The position numbers and the translations under genes are program-made. A model generated the notes under the pieces. It saw nothing but the letters and a program-made list of their open reading frames with translations, ran no database searches and was not told where the DNA came from. From positions 1 through 18,859 of the forward strand of contig DCHI01000011.1 of the NCBI GenBank assembly GCA_002314795.1: a stretch of 18,859 nt of DNA, given 5' to 3'. Source of the DNA: Bacteroidales bacterium UBA1756 (GTDB lineage Bacteria > Bacteroidota > Bacteroidia > Bacteroidales > WCHB1-69). Shown in pieces: positions 1 through 8,199 of this stretch; position 1 is the stretch's first letter; the number at the start of each line of letters is the position of its first letter.

Positions 1-2
1 TA

Positions 3-620
3 GAGCCGGAGCCGGTGGTCGTCGCACCGGTCGAGAAACCCGCGCCGAAAGTAGAACCGGAGCCGGTGGTCGTCGCGCCGATTGTGGAGCCCGCGCTCGA
101 AAAAACGGATTTGTTTTTATCCCAAGAAGAGAATAATGACATTTTGGATTTTCTGACCAATCATCAGGTGGATATTGTTTCGGAGCCAGTTCCGGCACCT
201 GGGGTGAATCAACCGAAGCAGGAGGTTGTGATTCCGGTTTCAGAACCGCAGCCGGTATCTGCTCAGCCATCCCTCTTTCCTGACGAACCCGTTGTTGCAC
301 CCAAGCCGGCAGCAAAAAAGTCATTGAATGATTTGCTGATGGAACAGAAAGGGGATAATTCCATCGGAACTAATTTCCAACACGGGAAAATCCAAGATTT
401 GGCAAAAGCGATTTCAATCAATGATAAATTCTTGTTTATCAGGGAATTATTTAAAGGAAAAGGGGAGGAATTTGGTATGGCCGTGCAAAAGCTGAATCGT
501 TGCCAAAGTATGGAAGCCGCTTTTGATGAAATTGAAATTATGAAGAAATATTACGCCTGGGATACGTCGTCAGCGGCTTATCTTGCTTTGTGTGATGTAG
601 TTAGAAGAAAATTTATTTAA
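3..620 (+). CDS. Conserved Bacteroidota protein with Pro/Glu-rich repeats, 3' part
   Basis: The frame is open to the left edge, so the true start lies outside the window and about 205 C-terminal residues are visible. Roughly the first 30 visible residues are a Glu/Pro/Val/Ala low-complexity linker containing a 17-residue tandem repeat (the DNA copies at 6–25 and 57–76 are identical over 20 bp, period 51 bp). A more ordinary stretch with scattered Pro follows, ending in a compact C-terminal domain of about 80 residues. That domain has the pattern AISINDKFLFIRELFKGKGEEF near its start and YYAWDTSSAAYLALCDVVRR near its end. I recall this C-terminal pattern from uncharacterised Bacteroidales proteins, where a disordered linker precedes a small helical domain, but I know of no assigned function. 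The short gap to the exported protein downstream suggests co-transcription. Confidence 0.7.
   Translation, partial: EPEPVVVAPVEKPAPKVEPEPVVVAPIVEPALEKTDLFLSQEENNDILDFLTNHQVDIVSEPVPAPGVNQPKQEVVIPVSEPQPVSAQPSLFPDEPVVAPKPAAKKSLNDLLMEQKGDNSIGTNFQHGKIQDLAKAISINDKFLFIRELFKGKGEEFGMAVQKLNRCQSMEAAFDEIEIMKKYYAWDTSSAAYLALCDVVRRKFI
6..76 (+). repeat. Two-copy 51-bp-period tandem repeat in coding sequence
   Basis: The 20-mer beginning ccggagccgg occurs at 6–25 and again at 57–76, and encodes repeated EPEPVVVAP. It may continue upstream of the window. Such repeats can change copy number by slippage without shifting the frame, because 51 is a multiple of 3. Confidence 0.7.
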
Positions 621-642
621 AACATTATTGGAAATTTTATTT

Positions 643-1251
643 ATGAAAAGAGTAGTCATTCTTTGTTTGTTGGTATCGTGTTTTTTAGGTTTGTCAGCGC
701 AAACCCCAATTCCGCTGCCTCGCAGTTTGCAGACGAAAAGCAATGTTTCATCCCAAGACACTATGGCGAGGAAGCCCGAGCGCAAGGTGCACTTTACGGT
801 GGGGGGAAATGTGCAGTTCCAGCTTTCTAACAATGAATTAAATTTCCAACTTTCTCCGCATATCGGTGTTCTGCCTACAGACTGGTTGTGCATCGGTATT
901 GGTGCAAGTTATCGTCTTCGTTATTATAAATATGGTGGAGTCAAATATACGGAAAACATCATTGGCGGAAATGCTTTTATGGAAGGTTATATTTGCAAAC
1001 GCGGGATTGTGCACGCTGAATATGAGTTGCTTAGTTTTCCGCAAGATTCCTATTTCCCGAATAACAAGCTGCCTCTTTTTACCGATTCCAATGGACGTCC
1101 GGCAGCGCATACCGTGTTGATTGGTCCCGGCTACAAGCAACAATTTTCGGATGCTTCCTCTATGTATTTTCTTGTTCTTTTCTGTGTCTATGATCCACAG
1201 TACATTCGGGGAATCGCTGATATTCGTGTAGGATATAGTTTCAAATTTTAG
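643..1251 (+). CDS. Small exported, probably outer-membrane beta-barrel protein
   Basis: The product is 202 aa. I chose the ATG at 643 because it gives a classical signal peptide: MKRV, a hydrophobic core to about residue 18, then LSA|Q. The TTG at 628 would put charged and polar residues in front of it. The mature part has alternating hydrophobic and polar strands rich in Tyr, Gly and Phe (around IGIGASYRLRYY) and ends in ...YSFKF. A terminal aromatic residue is typical of proteins recognised by the BAM complex. I infer an eight- or ten-stranded barrel in the outer membrane; ligand and role are unknown. There is a formal lipobox (LVSC, Cys13), but the hydrophobic core continues past it, so lipidation looks less likely. 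It lies 22 bp after the previous gene and 9 bp before the next, so it is probably in an operon. Confidence 0.65.
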   Translation: MKRVVILCLLVSCFLGLSAQTPIPLPRSLQTKSNVSSQDTMARKPERKVHFTVGGNVQFQLSNNELNFQLSPHIGVLPTDWLCIGIGASYRLRYYKYGGVKYTENIIGGNAFMEGYICKRGIVHAEYELLSFPQDSYFPNNKLPLFTDSNGRPAAHTVLIGPGYKQQFSDASSMYFLVLFCVYDPQYIRGIADIRVGYSFKF

Positions 1252-1260
1252 TCCTTTTTG

Positions 1261-2484
1261 ATGGGAAAGGTCGAGTATCAGCTTTCCAGACGTTTGCTCC
1301 GGACCAACGATAGTCAATCTTCGCGTCCAATTGTCCGTATTTCCATTATAGGTATTGCCATCTGTCTGACCATCGTTATCTTGGCCCTCTCAGTCACGTC
1401 CGGCTATCGGCAAGCCATTGAGAAAAAGGTCATTGATATGGGCTCCCATATCCGTATTTCCAATTACGACCTCAATTACTCGTACGACCCCAAACCGTTT
1501 GACAAGAATCAACCCTTTTTGGAGGATTTGAAAAAGAATCCCGACATTGTCAATTTTCAGTATTTCTCCACGAAAGTGGCCATCATTAAAACCGCCGACC
1601 AAGTGGAAGGCGTGGTTCTGAAAGGAATTGACTCCACTTTTTCGTGGGCCCATTTCCAAGAAAGTATGGTGGCCGGTTCGCCGCTCCCTTTTTCTTCGGA
1701 CTCGCTCTCCAACGGCATCGTGATGTCTTCTTCTTTGGCAAAAAAACTGAAGTTGGAAATCGGTGACAAAGTCTATGCCTATTTCGTGCAGAATCCTCCG
1801 ATGCAGCGCCGGTTTGTCCTTCAAGGACTTTATGAAACCGGAATGCCGGAATATGACAACAAGTTTATTTTGGCCTCCCACCGCCACGTGCAGAAACTCA
1901 ACGGTTGGGACAGTAACTTCGTGGGCGGAATCGAAATCCTGATTCGCGACTACGACAAAATTGACGAAGTCGGAGCATTTGTCAATGAGCGAATCGGTTA
2001 CCAACTCAAGGCTGAAACCATTCGCCAGCTTTATCCGGCCATTTTCCAGTGGACCGACCTGTTTGATACCAATGTCGCGGTTTTGCTGTGCATTACTATA
2101 TTTATATGTATCATCACCCTGATTTCAACCTTTTTCATTATTATCTTGGAACAGACCTCCACCATCGGCATTCTTAAAGCATTGGGGATGACGACACGGC
2201 GTGTGCGGAATGTCTTTATGTACGTGGGTTTGCGGATTACGCTTTTGGGAATGTTGATTGGAAATGTTCTCGGCGTTGGAATCTGTTTGTTGCAAAAGTA
2301 TTTGCATATCGTTAAGTTGGATCCGACGTCCTATTATGTTTCATACGTGCCGGTGAGTTTCAATATTCCCGTCATACTTTTCGTGAACGTCGGCATCTTG
2401 CTGATTTGCCTTTTGGTTCTGTTGCTTCCCGCCTCTTTTGTTTCAAAAAAGGTCACGACCATTTCAGCCATCAAGTTCGAATAA
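1261..2484 (+). CDS. ABC transporter permease of the FtsX/LolC-LolE type
   Basis: The product is 407 aa, start ATG 1261 rather than the TTG just before it. Layout: a short cytoplasmic N-terminus, TM1 at about residues 27–48, an extracytoplasmic MacB-like core of roughly 220 residues, then three TM segments at about 271–297, 317–346 and 368–391. The C-terminus ends in SAIKFE, typical of LolC/LolE-type permeases, which usually finish in an 'I..LR/I' motif. The segment after TM2 (TIGILKALGMTTRRVRNVFMY) is the coupling-helix region of the FtsX domain that contacts the ATPase. No ATPase gene is adjacent, so the LolD-like partner must be encoded elsewhere. The likely role is lipoprotein release to the outer membrane or a related extraction process, inferred from family only. 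Confidence 0.85.
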   Translation: MGKVEYQLSRRLLRTNDSQSSRPIVRISIIGIAICLTIVILALSVTSGYRQAIEKKVIDMGSHIRISNYDLNYSYDPKPFDKNQPFLEDLKKNPDIVNFQYFSTKVAIIKTADQVEGVVLKGIDSTFSWAHFQESMVAGSPLPFSSDSLSNGIVMSSSLAKKLKLEIGDKVYAYFVQNPPMQRRFVLQGLYETGMPEYDNKFILASHRHVQKLNGWDSNFVGGIEILIRDYDKIDEVGAFVNERIGYQLKAETIRQLYPAIFQWTDLFDTNVAVLLCITIFICIITLISTFFIIILEQTSTIGILKALGMTTRRVRNVFMYVGLRITLLGMLIGNVLGVGICLLQKYLHIVKLDPTSYYVSYVPVSFNIPVILFVNVGILLICLLVLLLPASFVSKKVTTISAIKFE

Positions 2485-2538
2485 AATTCAGGAAAACAAC
2501 TCGTTATTTTTTATGGCTCAACTTTGAAAGGAAAGTCG

Positions 2539-2546
2539 TACCTTTG
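2539..2546 (+). promoter_or_regulatory. Bacteroidota -7 promoter box (TACCTTTG) for the deaminase gene
   Basis: TACCTTTG matches TAnnTTTG exactly and is followed by C, 26 nt before the chosen ATG at 2573. No good TTTG sits at the expected -33 distance. The box also argues against the upstream TTG (2555) as start, since that would leave almost no leader. Confidence 0.6.
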
Positions 2547-2572
2547 CCGCCCTTTTGAAAACTAAGAAAACT

Positions 2573-3043
2573 ATGTATCAGAAAGAATTTATGATGGAAG
2601 CCATAGAGCTGTCCAAAAAATGTTTGGAGACAGGGAAAGGCGGTCCTTTCGGGGCTGTCGTTGTGAAAGAAGGAAAAATCGTTGGCCGTGGAAGCAACCA
2701 CGTCACTTTAGATAATGACCCGACGGCGCACGCGGAGGTGATGGCTATTCGCGATGCCTGCCGTAATTTGAAAACCTTCCAACTTACAGGTTGCGAAATC
2801 TATACCAGTTGCGAACCCTGTCCGATGTGTTTGGGAGCCATTTATTGGGCGCGTCCGGAACGCATCTATTTTGCTGCCAATCAAAATGATGCAGCTGATG
2901 CCGGTTTCGACGATTCGTTTATTTATGACGAAATTGCTATTGAACCGCAGGACCGTAAAATTCCTTCCACGCAAGAGAATCGTGCGGAAGCCGTCAATGT
3001 CTTCCAACTCTGGAAGAATTGCGCCAGCAAGGTGGATTATTAA
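2573..3043 (+). CDS. Nucleoside/guanine deaminase of the CMP/dCMP deaminase fold
   Basis: The product is 156 aa, the usual length of GuaD-type deaminases. The zinc site is intact: H53-A-E55 supplies one ligand and the catalytic proton-shuttling Glu, and P-C83-x-x-C86 supplies the other two. GGPFGAVVV near the N-terminus and the SCEPCPMCLGA block match cytosolic guanine deaminases (guanine to xanthine, releasing ammonia) better than TadA, whose C-terminus differs. The tail ends in the short acidic/aromatic pattern seen in GuaD relatives, where C-terminal residues cap the active site. The gene has its own promoter and does not look like part of the upstream operon. Substrate choice between guanine and another purine or cytidine derivative cannot be settled from sequence alone. 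Confidence 0.88.
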   Translation: MYQKEFMMEAIELSKKCLETGKGGPFGAVVVKEGKIVGRGSNHVTLDNDPTAHAEVMAIRDACRNLKTFQLTGCEIYTSCEPCPMCLGAIYWARPERIYFAANQNDAADAGFDDSFIYDEIAIEPQDRKIPSTQENRAEAVNVFQLWKNCASKVDY

Positions 3044-3057
3044 ACCGTTTCTTTCTT

Positions 3058-3085
3058 TATAGAACGAATAATAAAATGTTCTATA
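3058..3085. promoter_or_regulatory. Perfect inverted repeat TATAGAAC-N12-GTTCTATA overlapping the acyl-CoA ligase promoter
   Basis: The arms 3058–3065 and 3078–3085 are exact reverse complements, 8 bp each. Their centres are about 20 bp apart, roughly two helical turns, as for a dimeric regulator. The right arm overlaps the TATATTTG box at 3082–3089, a natural position for repression. A weak hairpin terminator for the deaminase gene is the alternative, but no T-tract follows. Confidence 0.5.
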
Positions 3086-3089
3086 TTTG
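3082..3089 (+). promoter_or_regulatory. Bacteroidota -7 promoter box (TATATTTG) for the acyl-CoA ligase gene
   Basis: TATATTTG fits TAnnTTTG and is followed by C, 21 nt upstream of the ATG at 3111. The -33 region lies in the left part of the inverted repeat and is only weakly TTTG-like. Confidence 0.55.
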
Positions 3090-3110
3090 CGCCCTCAAAA
3101 TTTTAGCACT

Positions 3111-4889
3111 ATGAAGTTATTGCGAATTTTTGATATCCTTGACAATTTAAAGGAAAAATACGGCAACAAGGAGGTACTTGCTCGCCGTGATACTTCGGGA
3201 CAATGGAGAAAATATACCGTAAGTGAATATTGTGAACACGCCTACGCTATTTCCGCTGCTTTGTTGGAAATGGGCGCTCAAAAAGGTGACAAAGTTGCCA
3301 CCATTATGCAAAACCGCCCCGAATGGAACTTCTTGGATATGGGTATTACGATGGCCGGCTGCGTTCACGTGCCCGTCTATCCTACGCTGAATGCTCCTGA
3401 ATACAAATATATTCTGAATCATTCTGACGCGAAATTCATCTTCATAGGTGTGGAGCAGATTTTTAGAAGAGTGGAACCAATCATTCCCGATTTGGTTCTC
3501 AGTCCGAAAATTTTCACGATTGCCCCCATTGAAGGGTTCCCTACTTTTGATACTTTTATGGAAACAGGTCGTGCAACGGTTGAAAAATGGATGCCGACCA
3601 TTCAGCAAATCAAGGAGGAAACGTCTCCCGATGATATTGCCACATTGATTTATACTTCTGGCACCACGGGAAATCCGAAAGGCGTTCAACTTCGTCATAA
3701 AAGTATGGTTATCAATGCTGCGACGATTTCCGCGATGAATACGCACGACTTCCACGCGTGCGTGTTGAGTTTCTTGCCCCTCAGCCACGTGTATGAGCGC
3801 GTATGTAACTATATGTACCAGATTCTTGGAGGAACTATTTATTATACAAATAGTTTGGCAACCATCGCGAAAGATTTGAAAGATATTCACGCGATGGGCT
3901 TCTGTGCCGTTCCGCGCGTGTTGGAAACGATGTTCAGTAAGTTGCAAGCCGCTGGAAAGGATTTGCAAGGACTGAAAAAGTATATTTATCAATGGGCTTT
4001 CCAAATCGCGCAAGTCTATGATAATGAGAAAAAGAACTGGTTCTACCGGAAGAAATATCAGTTGGCCGATTGGCTGGTCTATTCCAAATGGCGCGAAAAT
4101 CTCGGCGGGAATCCGATGATTATCGTCTCCGGTGGTTCCTCCATCCAAGAACGAATCATTCGTACTTTTACCGCTGCTCAACTTCACGTTTTTGAAGGAT
4201 ACGGACTTACGGAAACTTCTCCCGTTATCGCCGTCAATAATCCCGCTAAAAACGAACTCCATCCCGGCACCGTCGGACTTATTATGCCGTGCATCGATTT
4301 CAAGTTGGCGGAAGATGGTGAAATCCTTACGAAGGGCGATTGCTTGATGCAGGGTTACTACAAGGACGAGGCCTATACCAAGTCGGTGATAGACGAAGAG
4401 GGGTGGTTCCATACGGGCGACATCGGAACGTTTCAAAACGGCTATTTGAAAATCACCGATCGGAAGAAGGAGATTTTCAAACTCTCTACCGGGAAATACA
4501 TCGCTCCTCAGATTTTGGAAAATCGTCTGAAAGAGTCTCCGTTCATTGAACAAGTGATGGTGATTGGTGAAAATGAAAAAATCGCCGCCGCCATTATTGT
4601 TCCGAATTTCGACACGCTGCATTTTTGGTGTGCAAAGCATAAAATCCATTATGGTGAAAATGAGGAATTGGTTGGCAATGCCGATGTCATCAAACGGATT
4701 CAACGCGAGGTTTCCAAATTGAATGAGACACTTCCGGAACACGAGCAGATTCGTCAGTTCCGGTTGGTTGCCGATACGTGGACGCCCCAAACGGGCGAGC
4801 TTTCGCAGACGCTCAAACTGCGTCGTGCCGTCCTTCGTAAAAAATACGAATCCGTCTATTGCGACATTTATCAAAAAGATATTAAGTAA
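3111..4889 (+). CDS. Long-chain fatty acid–CoA ligase (AMP-forming)
   Basis: The product is 592 aa, start ATG 3111, preferred over TTG 3087 which falls inside the promoter box. It belongs to the ANL adenylate-forming superfamily. The P-loop TSGTTGNPKG lies at residues 182–191, the A5 motif YGLTETSP at about 364–371, and the A7 motif GWFHTGD at 431–437 with the ribose-binding Asp437. The hinge DRKKEIFKLSTGKYIAPQ follows. The sequence after the hinge resembles long-chain (FadD15/FAA-like) enzymes with the 'GKYIAPQ.lE' pattern, rather than acetate or aromatic-acid ligases. The reaction activates a fatty acid with ATP to acyl-AMP, then to acyl-CoA, probably at the inner membrane face for lipid recycling or uptake. 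Two routine alternatives, a dicarboxylate or O-succinylbenzoate ligase, fit less well on length and hinge. Confidence 0.92.
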   Translation: MKLLRIFDILDNLKEKYGNKEVLARRDTSGQWRKYTVSEYCEHAYAISAALLEMGAQKGDKVATIMQNRPEWNFLDMGITMAGCVHVPVYPTLNAPEYKYILNHSDAKFIFIGVEQIFRRVEPIIPDLVLSPKIFTIAPIEGFPTFDTFMETGRATVEKWMPTIQQIKEETSPDDIATLIYTSGTTGNPKGVQLRHKSMVINAATISAMNTHDFHACVLSFLPLSHVYERVCNYMYQILGGTIYYTNSLATIAKDLKDIHAMGFCAVPRVLETMFSKLQAAGKDLQGLKKYIYQWAFQIAQVYDNEKKNWFYRKKYQLADWLVYSKWRENLGGNPMIIVSGGSSIQERIIRTFTAAQLHVFEGYGLTETSPVIAVNNPAKNELHPGTVGLIMPCIDFKLAEDGEILTKGDCLMQGYYKDEAYTKSVIDEEGWFHTGDIGTFQNGYLKITDRKKEIFKLSTGKYIAPQILENRLKESPFIEQVMVIGENEKIAAAIIVPNFDTLHFWCAKHKIHYGENEELVGNADVIKRIQREVSKLNETLPEHEQIRQFRLVADTWTPQTGELSQTLKLRRAVLRKKYESVYCDIYQKDIK

Positions 4890-4937
4890 TACAACTATTT
4901 TTTACATCCATTTATTCATTTAAAATTCTTTTATTTT

Positions 4938-7010
4938 ATGGAAGAAAAAGATCTTCTCCGCACGGAAAATGATGAAAATCAGAATCTTGATGCGACTCCT
5001 TGTGCGTCCGAAGCAGCGCAAGAAACTATGACGGAAGCAGCTCCTCAGCCCGAAACTACCGAAGCCGAAGTAGCAGCTCCCGAGAACACCGAAGAGCCGG
5101 TAGCCGTCGTGGAACCTGCCCCACAGACCGAAGAACCGACTCCCGCTCCCGAAGCAACCGAAGCAACCGAAAGCAATGCCACCGTTGCCGAAATGATGAG
5201 CGAGATTGAAAATCAAGAAGCCGCTGCCGCTCCCGAAACGGAAGCCGCTCCGGAAGAACCGCAGGAAACCATCGAGCAAATCGAGGAAGAGTACAAGAAC
5301 CTTACCTTGGAACAGGCCGTTGAAGAAATGAGCCGCATTGTTCCCGAACCGGACTTTAATAAAATCAAAGCCCGCGTCGGCGTTCTTCGTACCCACGTGC
5401 TTGCTATTTTGAAAGAAAATAGAAAAGCTCAAAAAGAGGCCTTCCTTGCTGCCGATGAAAACAATAAAGAAGAAGATTTCAAGCCCGAAATTTCAGACAT
5501 CGAACTGAAATTCAACGACGCTTTGCATATTTTTAAAAGCAATAAGGATAAATTCCTTGAAAATATTGAAAAGGAAAAACAGCAGAACCTCGAAGCAAAA
5601 AAAGCCATCATTGAAGAACTGCGCATCCTCGTTGAAAATGAAACCAATCTCAAGGTTCTGAACGACAAATTCAAAGACCTTCAGGAAAAATGGAAAACCG
5701 TAGGTCCTGTTCCGCAAAACGAGTCCAATAACCTTTGGCAAAATTATCACTTCTTTGTAGAAAAATTCTTTGATATCCTTCGTATCAATAAGGAACTCAA
5801 ATACTTGGATTTGAAAAAGAATATGGAACAGAAAATCAAACTCTGCGAACAAGCAGAAACTTTGATGGTCTTAGATTCTATCAACCAGGCATTTTCAATG
5901 TTGCAAGACCTTCACGAACAGTGGAAGGAAATCGGCCCCGTTCCAGACGATAAGAAAGAGGAACTCTGGGAACGCTTCAAATCAGCGTCCGACCAAATCA
6001 ATCAGCGCCGTCGCGAACATTATGACGAAATGTTTGCTGAACAGCAGAATAACTATAATGCAAAGGTGGTTTTGTGCGAAAAAGCAGAAGAATTTACGGC
6101 TCAAGCTTGCGAAAACGCCAACGATTATAATGCTGTAAGCGACCAACTTACCGAGTTGCTTAAGGTTTGGAAAACCCTCGGCGCAGCACCTCCGAAGGTG
6201 AACGAAGATATCTGGAATCGTTTCAAAGGTTCCCTCGACAAGTTCTTTGAAAAGAAAAAGGAATTTTTCTCCAAGGTCAAAGAAGAACAACAAAATAATT
6301 ACAACCAAAAGTTGAACCTGATTATTCAGGCGGAAGCCATCGCCGATCGTACCGACTGGCGTGCCGCTACCGATGCCATTATCAGCCTCCAACAGGAATG
6401 GAAAAAGGTGGGAACCACTTCTCGCAAACATTCCGAAGCTCTTTGGAAACGTTTCCGCGCCGCTTGTGACAAATTCTTTGAAGCTAAGGCTCAATATTTT
6501 GGAAACGTTGAAGAAAGTGAAGCTGAAAACCTTCGTAAAAAAGAAGACCTCATTCAACGTATTTTGGATTGTGAATTCGGCGATGACAAAAACGCCAACT
6601 TGGAAGCTATGAGCGCATTCCAACGCGAATGGACCGAAATCGGCTATGTGCCAAGAAAGGAAAAAGACCGTATTCATAACGCGTATCGCGAAGCCCTCAA
6701 CAAGCGGTTCTCCGAATTGAAAGTCAGCGCGTACGAAGTCCGTCGTACCAATCGTTCATCCAACCAAGTTCTCGGAGACCCCGGTTCAGACCGTATTCTC
6801 GATAAGGAAAGACGTTTCCTCGCCAACAAGATTGCTCAGCTCAAGGATGAAATTTCCATCTGGGAAAACAATCTTGGTTTCTTTGAAAATTCAAAGAATG
6901 CTGATTTGCTGAAAGCAGAATTTTCTAAGAAGATTGAATCTGCCAAGGCGCAAGTCAAGGAGTTGGAATTCAAACTCAAGGTGATGTCTTCGAATAATCA
7001 AGAAGAATAG
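4938..7010 (+). CDS. DUF349 repeat protein with acidic N-terminal tail
   Basis: The product is 690 aa. Residues 1 to about 110 are a disordered, acidic Glu/Ala/Pro/Thr-rich tail. The rest is almost entirely helical and charged, with five DUF349-type units, recognised by a W-[KT]-x-[IVL]-G core preceded by Q/E/R/V and followed about 15–20 residues later by an aromatic/basic helix. Visible cores are EKWKTVGPVP, EQWKEIGPVP, KVWKTLGAAP, QEWKKVGTTS and REWTEIGYVP. The C-terminal 60 residues are predicted coiled coil. DUF349 proteins are widespread in Bacteroidota and Actinobacteria with no firm function that I can name. No signal peptide is seen, so it is cytoplasmic. It is followed after 1 bp by the methyltransferase gene, so translation is probably coupled. 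Confidence 0.88.
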   Translation: MEEKDLLRTENDENQNLDATPCASEAAQETMTEAAPQPETTEAEVAAPENTEEPVAVVEPAPQTEEPTPAPEATEATESNATVAEMMSEIENQEAAAAPETEAAPEEPQETIEQIEEEYKNLTLEQAVEEMSRIVPEPDFNKIKARVGVLRTHVLAILKENRKAQKEAFLAADENNKEEDFKPEISDIELKFNDALHIFKSNKDKFLENIEKEKQQNLEAKKAIIEELRILVENETNLKVLNDKFKDLQEKWKTVGPVPQNESNNLWQNYHFFVEKFFDILRINKELKYLDLKKNMEQKIKLCEQAETLMVLDSINQAFSMLQDLHEQWKEIGPVPDDKKEELWERFKSASDQINQRRREHYDEMFAEQQNNYNAKVVLCEKAEEFTAQACENANDYNAVSDQLTELLKVWKTLGAAPPKVNEDIWNRFKGSLDKFFEKKKEFFSKVKEEQQNNYNQKLNLIIQAEAIADRTDWRAATDAIISLQQEWKKVGTTSRKHSEALWKRFRAACDKFFEAKAQYFGNVEESEAENLRKKEDLIQRILDCEFGDDKNANLEAMSAFQREWTEIGYVPRKEKDRIHNAYREALNKRFSELKVSAYEVRRTNRSSNQVLGDPGSDRILDKERRFLANKIAQLKDEISIWENNLGFFENSKNADLLKAEFSKKIESAKAQVKELEFKLKVMSSNNQEE

Positions 7011-7011
7011 T

Positions 7012-8199
7012 ATGGAAGTTGCCGATATCATCCGCAAACACCTTTGCGATGACGTTTATTCCTTGTCAACCAAGGACGGATGGTACGGAAACTACGATAA
7101 AAAGTGGCTGTTGCAGCAGATACAGTCACGGCAAAAAGCGCAATCGAAGTTGCCGTCGTGGTACGGCAACTTCGATTTGCTTTTTCCCCCGCCTCTTTCG
7201 GTGGAACAGTCTTCGTCGGAACTTGCGGCGGCCTACAAATCCTCATTGGTTTCGGGCGCTACCTTGGTGGATGCAACCGGCGGAATGGGCGTCGATAGCA
7301 GTTTCTTCGCCCGCCGTTTCCAAAAGGTAATCTATATGGAAATGCAACCGGAGTTGGTGGCGTTGGCGCGTCACAATTTTGGCGTTTGGGGGTTAAACAA
7401 CGTTGAGGTGCGTCATACTTCGGACGGCTCTGTGGACAGACTGCCTGCGGCCGACTGCGTTTTCTTGGATCCTTCGCGCCGCGATGCGGGCCGCAAAGTG
7501 TTTCTGTTGGAAGACTGTAGTCCCGACATTATCCGATGGATGCCGCGTTTAAAGGAACTTTACGGCACTATTTTGGTCAAACTGTCGCCTATGTACGACC
7601 TGACTGCGGCTGTACGTGCTTTTCCCGAAATTGATGCCATTTATGTGGTGGCAGTTCACGGCGAAGTGAAGGAACTTTTACTTATGATTTCTTCAAAGAA
7701 AATGCCACGGACGGTTTCGTGTGTGAATCTTGAGCGCGGTGGGGCCGTCCAGCGGGAAGTTTTTTCCTACGAGGAACGGAATGGTGTCGTTGACTGTGCC
7801 GATGAGGTGGAGACGTTTCTTTACGAACCTCACGCCACGTTGATGAAGGCCGGACTGATGAATGCCGCGGCCGCCCGTTACGGTTTGAAAAAACTCCATC
7901 CGCATAGCCATCTGTTCACGGGTTCGCAGCTCGTTCCCGACTTTTTTGGCAGAATTTTCCAAGTAAAATCCGTTTTTGGAATGGGAAAATCGGAGTTGAA
8001 GACAAACGTTTCCGACTTGAAAAAGGCCAATATAACGGTTCGGAATTTCCCGATAAAAGAGGCCGATTTGCGTAAAAAACTCAAGTTGGATTCGGGTGGA
8101 GAGGTGACATTGTTTGCCACTACGCTGTTCGGAGAACGTCACGTTCTGATTCGGACAGAAAAAGCACGTGTTTCAGACGATAATCCTTTGAATGACTGA
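7012..8199 (+). CDS. Class I SAM-dependent methyltransferase with C-terminal THUMP-like domain
   Basis: The product is 395 aa, and the ATG lies 1 bp after the stop of the DUF349 gene. The SAM-binding motif I is DATGGMGVD (D87–D95). An acidic motif II follows after the next strand (MEMQPEL), and the catalytic-region motif FLDPSRRD is at 151–158. DPSRR is characteristic of this THUMP-like-domain group and replaces the NPPY of adenine/guanine N-methyltransferases. The C-terminal ~80 residues (from about GRIFQVKSVFGMGK) match the THUMP-like RNA-binding domain. The likely role is tRNA or rRNA base methylation in the cytoplasm; the target is unknown. The N-terminal helical part carries a duplicated WYGN[YF]D hexapeptide. 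The overlap with the YqgE gene indicates an operon. Confidence 0.85.
   Translation: MEVADIIRKHLCDDVYSLSTKDGWYGNYDKKWLLQQIQSRQKAQSKLPSWYGNFDLLFPPPLSVEQSSSELAAAYKSSLVSGATLVDATGGMGVDSSFFARRFQKVIYMEMQPELVALARHNFGVWGLNNVEVRHTSDGSVDRLPAADCVFLDPSRRDAGRKVFLLEDCSPDIIRWMPRLKELYGTILVKLSPMYDLTAAVRAFPEIDAIYVVAVHGEVKELLLMISSKKMPRTVSCVNLERGGAVQREVFSYEERNGVVDCADEVETFLYEPHATLMKAGLMNAAAARYGLKKLHPHSHLFTGSQLVPDFFGRIFQVKSVFGMGKSELKTNVSDLKKANITVRNFPIKEADLRKKLKLDSGGEVTLFATTLFGERHVLIRTEKARVSDDNPLND

Noticed and set aside
643..681. Lipoprotein signal (LVSC) in the exported protein
   Set aside because: The hydrophobic core is too short before the Cys and continues after it, while LSA|Q gives a better cleavage site and the mature part looks like a barrel.
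3147..4874. Long antisense open frame opposite the acyl-CoA ligase
   Set aside because: It is fully contained in a well supported gene, its predicted protein has no family motifs, and Asn/His/Arg/Ile-rich composition is typical of reading the opposite strand.
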